NCBI GenBank assembly: GCA_017416185.1
Contig: JAFQDF010000003.1
Span: forward strand, 1-64,000
DNA from: Clostridia bacterium
GTDB lineage: Bacteria; Bacillota; Clostridia; Oscillospirales; CAG-272
DNA: 64,000 nt
Reading direction: 5' to 3'
Shown piece after piece: positions 58,490 to 64,000 of this stretch. The notes under the pieces were generated by a model. It had not been told where the DNA came from. It ran no database searches and worked only from the letters and a program-made list of their open reading frames with translations. Position 1 is the first letter of the stretch. Each line of letters opens with the position of its first letter. Both the position numbers and the translations under genes were made by a program.

Positions 58490-59932
58490 TTATAAATGTT
58501 TTCTCCTGATAAGAATTACTGCACCTACGACCAGAATTACCGTAGGGAAGAGAGCTGTAAGCACCACTGTCCAGGTGCTTGCGGCGTTAAGCTCGATATC
58601 AAGGGCAAGATCGTCAAATACCTTGAAATCAAGATCAACGGGAACCATCTCCTTACCGAAGGCACGCATCGAAGCGTAGATGATATCCGAATTACCGTAG
58701 GTGGAGCCGTTAAGATATTTTTCGTCGGTAAAGGACTTTGTACCAGAGCAGAGAACATAGTTATAATACTTTTCGTTGTTCTCTCCTACAGTTGTTTTCA
58801 TGGATACCGTCATAAGGGGCATTGATCCCTGCTTCACGGGAGAATTATCCGCAATGGAGTACGCAGTTGCGGTATCATAGGTATCCAGAATTGAAGAAAC
58901 TCCGATGCCGTTATGAGCAGTCCAGAGGACTTCTATAGGCATAGCGTTTGATGCTATTGTCTTAGGGGGATTTTCAAGCTCGCGGAGAGGCTTGTTAAGG
59001 GAAGCACCGTCACCCTCGGCTGTATACTGTGCAATAACAGAACGACCGTAGGTGTCAATGCAATGTTCCTTGTCTTCAATATAGGCGGGTGTGAAGGAAA
59101 TACCCCACTCGGTGAGATATTCGTTGAGGTTGGGCAGATCCGTGGTTGCAGAGGGATCTGTGAATACCATCAAATTGCCCATGCCGTCAAGATATCTGTC
59201 AACCTTGTCTATCTCGTTTACCTCGTCGTATGCACCTGCAAAGTCGTATATGGGGGAATTGATGATAAGAACTCTTGTGTCCTCGGGGATGTCCTCCTTT
59301 GAAAGGTCGATATCTCTTACCTCAAAGCCCGCCTCTGTAAAGAGACCGTGCATTTCGGAGGAGGAGGTTGTCTCGCCGTGACCCACCGTGAAGCAGGCAA
59401 GCATATTGTCATATGAAAGCTGCATCATAGCGGTGGCGAAGCGGTATTCCGCATTGAAGGCGAATACCGTATCGGTCTGTGTGTCAAAGGTATAGAATTT
59501 CTCCATATTGTAACAGCGGAATGCCGCTCCGTTGGTGATAACCACGTCGGTGGTATATACCTGAGGAATGGTGGAGGACAGATAAGGCTCAACGGCATCG
59601 GGATTTTCAATGCTGTTGATATACTTTACGGTAATATAATCGTATTTGTCTTCAAGCTTGAGTGCATATTCGTATATCATTCTCTGATATTCATAGTTCA
59701 TCATAATATCAGGCTCTGTAAAGAATATGATATCAATAGGCTTATTTGAAAGAGCAGAGTAGATTGCATCGGCTTCCTCTGAAATACTGTAGATCTGCTC
59801 CGTGGTCATATCAACGTAAAGGGATTTTTTCTGTGCTATGGCAGAGAATATCGCGTTGATGACTATAACAAGTGCAAGCACCGCTACGGTAAGTCCGATC
59901 GCAAAGGAGCCGTATTTTAATTTTTTATTCAT
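58490..59932 (-). CDS. GldG-like ABC-transporter auxiliary membrane protein
   Basis: A 480-residue protein with a membrane helix near each end (about 10-32 and 452-472). Between them is an extracellular GldG/DUF4350-type domain: YVDMTTEQIYSISEEADAI at the start of the family, PIDIIFFTEPD, and FTVGHGETTSSSEMHGLFTEAGF (about 180-200), whose core GHGE is diagnostic; LMVFTDPSATTDLPNLNEYLTEWG follows. In Bacteroidetes GldG works with GldA and GldF in gliding/secretion; in Firmicutes similar sets exist without gliding. ATG 59932 follows AGGAGCTGAA. Part of the four-gene transporter operon. The substrate is unknown. Confidence 0.92.
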   Translation of the reverse strand: MNKKLKYGSFAIGLTVAVLALVIVINAIFSAIAQKKSLYVDMTTEQIYSISEEADAIYSALSNKPIDIIFFTEPDIMMNYEYQRMIYEYALKLEDKYDYITVKYINSIENPDAVEPYLSSTIPQVYTTDVVITNGAAFRCYNMEKFYTFDTQTDTVFAFNAEYRFATAMMQLSYDNMLACFTVGHGETTSSSEMHGLFTEAGFEVRDIDLSKEDIPEDTRVLIINSPIYDFAGAYDEVNEIDKVDRYLDGMGNLMVFTDPSATTDLPNLNEYLTEWGISFTPAYIEDKEHCIDTYGRSVIAQYTAEGDGASLNKPLRELENPPKTIASNAMPIEVLWTAHNGIGVSSILDTYDTATAYSIADNSPVKQGSMPLMTVSMKTTVGENNEKYYNYVLCSGTKSFTDEKYLNGSTYGNSDIIYASMRAFGKEMVPVDLDFKVFDDLALDIELNAASTWTVVLTALFPTVILVVGAVILIRRKHL

Positions 59933-59945
59933 TTCAGCTCCTCCT

Positions 59946-60662
59946 TTAAGCCCATCTTCTCTTCTCGTAAACTCTTACCGTAAGGAAGATAAAGGAGAAG
60001 CAGATGGAGATGTAATACAGTAATGCGGAAAAATCAAACTGTCCGTAACAGAACTTATCAAATCTGTCGTATACCGATATCCAGGAAAGGATAGAACGGA
60101 TAACGGCATTGTCAATATGGGAATTAATAAAGCTTACGCCTATCATGATCATAAGCACCGCCATAGTACCTACTGCCGCAACCAGCTGATTTTCGGTAAG
60201 AGCGGAGATGAAGATACCGACCGCAATAAAGGCAGAGCCCATAAAGAATATGCCTATGATATATCCGTAGAGGATACCGAAGTTAGGTGTACCGTACTGT
60301 GCAATGACGGTATAGTAGAAGCAGGTGAGAAGAAGACATGCACCGAAAACGCTGAGAGCCGCAAAGAACTTTGCCAGCACCATAGAGGGAAGGGAAACAG
60401 GTGCGCAGAGTATGAGCTGCTCGGTCTTCATTTTCTTTTCCTCCGCGAAGGACTTCATAGTCAGTATGGGGAGAAGAACCACCAGTGAAATAATTACTAT
60501 GGTATAGTACAGGGGCAGATTGATATCATTGCCGCTTGTTGCCTGCTGAACAGTGAACATAGCAAAGGCAAATCCGGTGACTGCCAGGAACACTGCACAG
60601 AAAACGTATCCGAGGCCTGTGGTAAAATAGGCCTGCATTTCTCTTTTATAAATAGCTGCCAT
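59946..60662 (-). CDS. ABC transporter permease (GldF-like)
   Basis: A 238-residue integral membrane protein with six transmembrane segments: about 12-32, 50-72, 100-120, 135-155, 165-185 and 215-233. YKREMQAYFTTGLGYVF at the N-terminus and LTMKSFAEEKKMKTEQLILCAPVS (about 65-90) are characteristic of ABC-2/GldF permeases. Its operon position between the ATPase and the GldG-like gene gives the subunit role. ATG 60662 follows AGGAGGCAGAATA. It is probably the membrane channel of an exporter or membrane-remodelling device. Substrate unknown. Confidence 0.92.
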   Translation of the reverse strand: MAAIYKREMQAYFTTGLGYVFCAVFLAVTGFAFAMFTVQQATSGNDINLPLYYTIVIISLVVLLPILTMKSFAEEKKMKTEQLILCAPVSLPSMVLAKFFAALSVFGACLLLTCFYYTVIAQYGTPNFGILYGYIIGIFFMGSAFIAVGIFISALTENQLVAAVGTMAVLMIMIGVSFINSHIDNAVIRSILSWISVYDRFDKFCYGQFDFSALLYYISICFSFIFLTVRVYEKRRWA

Positions 60663-60674
60663 TATTCTGCCTCC

Positions 60675-61640
60675 TTACTTTGTTATTCTGCGTCGGTTGT
60701 TTTTTTCTTTTGTGGGGTCAATAGTGAGGGTGATAAATATATCCTCCAGATTCATACCCATCGTGGTCAAGCCCATAAGGGGCCAGTTTTTACCTGCCAG
60801 CAGGTTGAAGAGGGGCTTACGTACGTCAAGGCCGGCCTCACTTTCAATGACGTAGGTTACCGAATCAAGCTCACTTCCCACCGTTTCACAGCGGGTAACT
60901 CCGTTTATACTGCGGATTCCGTATAGCACGTCCTTTTCCGGTCCGCAGATCTTTGCCTCAAGGCGGCATTTTGTGACAACTGCCTGGCTTATTTCCTCTG
61001 TAGGCTTGTCCGCAACTATTTTACCCTTGTTTATGATAACAAGACGGTCACATACAGCCTGTACCTCGGAGAGAATATGGGTGGAGAGTATAACCGTATG
61101 ATCTCTGCCGAGAGTACGGATAAGGTTACGCACCTCAACTATTTGTTTAGGGTCAAGACCTATGGTAGGCTCGTCAAGGATGATCACCTTGGGATTACCT
61201 ACAAGTGCCTGAGCGATACCTACACGCTGCTTGTAGCCGCGGGACAGGTTCTTTATAACACGGTTGTAAACATCTGCAATCTTGGTTACGTTTGTGATCT
61301 CTTCAAGATGCTTTTTGCGGTTGAGCTTACATTCCTTGAGGTCATATACAAAATTGAGATATTCCTTTACCGTCATATCAGGGTAAAGAGGCGGGATCTC
61401 AGGCAGATAGCCGATAGATTTTTTTGCCGCCATAGTATCCTCAAGGATATCGTGACCGTCTATCTCAACCTTACCGTCGGTGGCGGAGAGATAGCCTGTC
61501 AGTATGTTCATAGTTGTGGACTTGCCCGCACCGTTCGGACCGAGAAAACCAACTATCTCGCGGTCGCCTACGGTGAAGGAGATATTGTTTACGGCATACT
61601 TGTCGCCGTAATGCTTCACTAAGCCTTCTACTTTTATCAT
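60675..61640 (-). CDS. ABC transporter ATP-binding protein (GldA-like)
   Basis: A 321-residue ATPase. Walker A GPNGAGKSTT (about 34-43), Q-loop IGYLPEIPPLYPD, signature LSRGYKQR (about 136), Walker B VIILDEPTIGLDP (about 154), and the switch His in LSTHILSEV. A C-terminal regulatory domain of about 90 residues follows (about 225-310). In this operon it should power the GldF/GldG-like pair. The start ATG 61640 has GGAAGTACACAA before it. All catalytic motifs are intact. It is the first gene of the run down to the HAD genes at 54663. Confidence 0.95.
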   Translation of the reverse strand: MIKVEGLVKHYGDKYAVNNISFTVGDREIVGFLGPNGAGKSTTMNILTGYLSATDGKVEIDGHDILEDTMAAKKSIGYLPEIPPLYPDMTVKEYLNFVYDLKECKLNRKKHLEEITNVTKIADVYNRVIKNLSRGYKQRVGIAQALVGNPKVIILDEPTIGLDPKQIVEVRNLIRTLGRDHTVILSTHILSEVQAVCDRLVIINKGKIVADKPTEEISQAVVTKCRLEAKICGPEKDVLYGIRSINGVTRCETVGSELDSVTYVIESEAGLDVRKPLFNLLAGKNWPLMGLTTMGMNLEDIFITLTIDPTKEKNNRRRITK

Positions 61641-61707
61641 TTGTGTACTTCCTTTAGAAAAATTCAGTAAACTATATTATATAATATTATTATGTATATT
61701 TTATGAA

Positions 61708-62466
61708 TTACAGAGAAATAAATGCGGACATAACTCCCCGCTTACCCTTAGATGCCCTGTGTGAGAAATAGAGATCACTCTTACAGCAGGTGCAGTCGGA
61801 GGAAGCGGTTATATTTTTTACTCCGACCTCCTCTAAAAGTTCTCTGTTCAAGCCCACAAGATCGGCATACAGGTCATCCGAAACATACCTGTCTGTCATA
61901 TTACGGCCTAACTTTTCGTAGAGGGTATTTCTGAAATCCTCGCCTACCTTGTAACAGCATTTGTGTATACAGGCACCGATAAGAACGGTAATGTTATCGG
62001 GAGTTGCCCCAAGCTCACACATAGCTTTGATACAGTTCTGCTGAATACGGTCGACCGTACCTCTCCAGCCTGCGTGAACTGCCCCTATGACCTCCGCCTT
62101 GCCGTCATAAAAAAGTATGGGAACGCAATCAGCGGTACGTACCGCTAAGGTAACGCCCTTTTCCCTTGTAACAAAGCCGTCGCAGTCGTAGGTTTTGTCT
62201 ATGTCCTCCTTACCGACAGTCAGAACAGTTGCCGAATGTATCTGATTTGTAAAAACGATACTGTCTTTTTCAAATCCTATGGCAGACGCCATACGTCTGT
62301 AGTTTTCCTCTACAGCCGGAGGATCGTCTCCCAAATTCTTGCCTAAATTCATCTCTGCGAGATGAGGCTTCTTCGATACTCCGCCAAGCCTTGTTGAAAA
62401 GCCGTGAGGAACAGGGATACTATCTGATCTGAAGTATATTACTCCCTCGGAATTGATTTTTTTCAT
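61708..62466 (-). CDS. YlmD/PgeF-family multicopper-oxidase-fold protein
   Basis: A 252-residue protein of the laccase-domain (PF02578) family: PHGFSTRLGGVSKKPHLAEMNLG at the N-terminus, TADCVPILFYD (about 112), the GAVHAGWRGTV motif (about 134) with Cys/His zinc residues, and GACIHKCCYKVGEDF (about 168). Members were once called polyphenol oxidases; several are now known as purine nucleoside or peptidoglycan-editing hydrolases using one zinc. The residues needed for either are present. ATG 62466 follows GGGAGATGAATT. An unusual repeat-rich stretch of 230 bases separates it from the upstream kinase gene. The exact substrate cannot be decided from sequence. Confidence 0.92.
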   Translation of the reverse strand: MKKINSEGVIYFRSDSIPVPHGFSTRLGGVSKKPHLAEMNLGKNLGDDPPAVEENYRRMASAIGFEKDSIVFTNQIHSATVLTVGKEDIDKTYDCDGFVTREKGVTLAVRTADCVPILFYDGKAEVIGAVHAGWRGTVDRIQQNCIKAMCELGATPDNITVLIGACIHKCCYKVGEDFRNTLYEKLGRNMTDRYVSDDLYADLVGLNRELLEEVGVKNITASSDCTCCKSDLYFSHRASKGKRGVMSAFISL

Positions 62467-62488
62467 AATTCATCTCCCAAACCATTAA

Positions 62489-62699
62489 GAGTGCAAAGTG
62501 CAAAGTGCAAAATGCAAAGTTATGGTTGATTTTCTCCTTGTGTCGAAAATCCTCGTTAAATCTTATTTAGAATATGTTATTTGTTACGAATTACGTTGGA
62601 TTATATCATAACCGATATATAATTATATGGAATTTTTGGAACCCTTGCGGTGACAAAAATCTCCTGAACTCTGCACTGTGCACTTTGCACTTTGCATTT
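62489..62699. repeat. 211-base segment bounded by inverted TGCAAAG heptamer repeats
   Basis: GTGCAAA-type heptamers repeat four times at 62491-62520; their inverse (TTTGCAC, GTGCACT) repeats at about 62671-62699. Between lies AT-rich sequence with GATTTTC (62528-62534)/GAAAATC (62545-62551), like the hairpin at 28138. No reading frame is convincing. It may be a small mobile or structured element. Confidence 0.6.
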
Positions 62700-64000
62700 A
62701 TAAATCCACTCTCTCCAACTCAACAAAAAACGTGCTTCCGACTCCCACCGTGCTTGTAACACCGTAGCTTCCGCCGGTCTGTTCCATTATGGTCTTTACT
62801 ATAGACAGCCCCAGTCCGCTTCCTTGTACGGCACGGCGATGGACCTTATCTACTTTATAATATCTGTCCCAGATAAGAGGGAGCTTATCGGGTTCTATAC
62901 CCTCGCCCGAATCCTCGACCTCTATACGGACAGTGTTTTCATTGATTATCTGTCTGACCTTGATATTCTTTGACTCTCCCGTATGGGTCATAGCATTGGT
63001 CACAAGATTGTATATAACACGGGTTATGCACTTTTCGTCCGAGATAACGTATGCATCTCCGTCGCAGTAGAAGTCGATGGTATAACCGTTCACCTCGCAG
63101 AGCTTTGAAAATCTCGCAAGGGTGGTTTTTACCGAATCGGTTATGTTGAAGCATTTTATCTCTAAATTTTCCGTCCCCGACTGAAGCTTTGAGATATCGA
63201 GCACGTCGTTTACAAGGGAGGTAAGCCGTGCAGCCTCGTCGATTATGACCTGAGCGTTTTCGGCGTTGTTTTCTCCGGGGATATCACGCATCATTTCGGA
63301 ATAACCGCCTATCATTGTGAGAGGGGTGCGGAGATCGTGAGAGATATTTGCGATAAGCTCACGGCGCAGGTTATCCACACGGGCAAGCTCGGTCTTAGCG
63401 TACTCCAGAGCCTCGGACAGTTCAGCTACCTCGCGGTAACTCTTTTCGTCAAATTTAGCGTTATAGTCCTCTTTGCCCAGCTTCTTTGCTTCGCCGGTCA
63501 GACGACGTATAGGCCTTGTTACCCTTAAGGATATCACAAGAGAAAGTACAAGGGAAAGGACAACGAGTATTACCGTAAGCGCGGTCAGTATCTTGTTAAG
63601 GGTGCTTACAGTTGCATCCACCGGAGATATCTCGCTGTTAAGTATGACAAAAATGGTAGAGCCTTCTTCGTTTTTTGTAATAGAGCTATAGATGATGCTC
63701 TCCGGAAACTTTCCCTTATATTCCGCAAGCTGGCTCTTGTCAAAGAAATCTCCCTCGATACCGATGTATTTACGCCTTGCGGCATCATACATAAAACGCT
63801 GGGTACAGCTTCCGCCGTTTGACTCGGCGGTACTGTAAAGAGTAAGTATGCTTTGGGTATCAATAGAGTGGATAGCGCAGGAATTAAGGCTGTGATGCTT
63901 GTAGAGATATATGAGCTGATTCATATCCACCACCGAAACACAGATGTCCTCAGAGCCTATTTTGTCAATGGTATCCCCCAACGTATATGAATTTATATCC
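62698..64000 (-). CDS. Membrane sensor histidine kinase, N-terminus outside window
   Basis: At least 433 residues of a HisKA-type kinase. The frame stays open to the window end (upstream residues DINSYTL precede the TTG at 63981), so that TTG is not the start. Visible parts: an extracellular sensor domain, a membrane helix (TALTVILVVLSLVLSLVISLR), HAMP (VTRPIRRLTGEAKKL), H-box ANISHDLRTPLTMIGGY, N-box RVIYNLVTNAMTHTG, G1 VEDSGEGIEPD and lid GSGLGLSIVKTIMEQTGG. All catalytic motifs are intact. A partner response regulator gene should lie just outside the window upstream (above 64000). Confidence 0.93.
   Translation of the reverse strand, partial: DINSYTLGDTIDKIGSEDICVSVVDMNQLIYLYKHHSLNSCAIHSIDTQSILTLYSTAESNGGSCTQRFMYDAARRKYIGIEGDFFDKSQLAEYKGKFPESIIYSSITKNEEGSTIFVILNSEISPVDATVSTLNKILTALTVILVVLSLVLSLVISLRVTRPIRRLTGEAKKLGKEDYNAKFDEKSYREVAELSEALEYAKTELARVDNLRRELIANISHDLRTPLTMIGGYSEMMRDIPGENNAENAQVIIDEAARLTSLVNDVLDISKLQSGTENLEIKCFNITDSVKTTLARFSKLCEVNGYTIDFYCDGDAYVISDEKCITRVIYNLVTNAMTHTGESKNIKVRQIINENTVRIEVEDSGEGIEPDKLPLIWDRYYKVDKVHRRAVQGSGLGLSIVKTIMEQTGGSYGVTSTVGVGSTFFVELERVDL

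Noticed and set aside
54663..61640. Gliding motility operon
   Set aside because: Only the ABC-type Gld subunits are present; no motor or adhesin components (GldK-N, SprA) are seen, and the host is Clostridia-like.

Overview
The window looks like chromosomal DNA from an anaerobic Clostridia species, probably an uncultured gut or rumen member of the Oscillospirales/Ruminococcaceae type. This rests on Shine-Dalgarno-driven genes with some GTG and TTG starts, many S-layer-homology (SLH) surface proteins and lipoproteins, a trimeric [FeFe]-hydrogenase operon of the Ruminococcus/Thermotoga kind, DegV/DAK2 fatty-acid kinase genes and sigma-A promoters (TTGACA-N17-TATAAT). I saw no tRNA, rRNA, CRISPR array, transposase or phage structural gene. 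All names come from reading motifs; no search was run.

Region by region. (1) 1-16.6 kb, all on the minus strand: an envelope-stress-like cluster with relatives of Bacillus YdjG (zinc ribbon), YdjH (TPM domain) and YdjI (SPFH), mixed with DUF4428/zinc-ribbon proteins and DUF5067-type lipoproteins, then two large SLH proteins with Ig-like repeats. A perfect-period 87-bp tandem repeat lies between two of these genes. (2) 16.2-20.9 kb: a signalling cassette with a 7TM kinase-like protein, a sensor kinase, a NarL-type regulator, a degenerate receiver and a small unknown protein. (3) 21-25 kb: two lipoproteins, a truncated SLH gene behind a strong promoter and hairpin-rich leader, and an Mrp-type Fe-S/ATPase gene. 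(4) 25-33.3 kb, plus strand: an electron-bifurcating-type hydrogenase operon (NuoE-like, ferredoxin-like, NuoF-like, HydA) preceded by a second, sensory-type hydrogenase protein with DRTGG, ATPase and PHP partners. (5) 33.3-33.9 kb: a hairpin/spacer array followed by a compact type I toxin-antitoxin-like locus. (6) 34-38 kb: prfB, Nif3-like, TrmK, DUF1858 and AraC-family genes. (7) 38.4-45.4 kb: two paralogous SLH proteins and a membrane-anchored CBM9-like protein. (8) 45.6-54.5 kb: HIT, membrane HTH regulator, DegV, DAK2 kinase, SLH-alkaline phosphatase, rRNA methyltransferase and DUF1846. (9) 54.5-64 kb, minus strand: a second hairpin array, two HAD phosphatases, a parvulin-like lipoprotein, DUF4340, a Gld-type ABC transporter, a YlmD/PgeF-like protein and a sensor kinase running off the end.

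How it fits together. The region is dominated by envelope biology (surface-anchored SLH proteins, lipoproteins, membrane-stress proteins, Gld-type export) next to the cell's hydrogen metabolism. The least explained signals are non-coding: three hairpin arrays, each with its own constant spacer word, the convergent toxin/antisense locus flanked by promoter-bearing inverted repeats, the 87-bp tandem repeat, and operator-like dyads at two divergent promoters.
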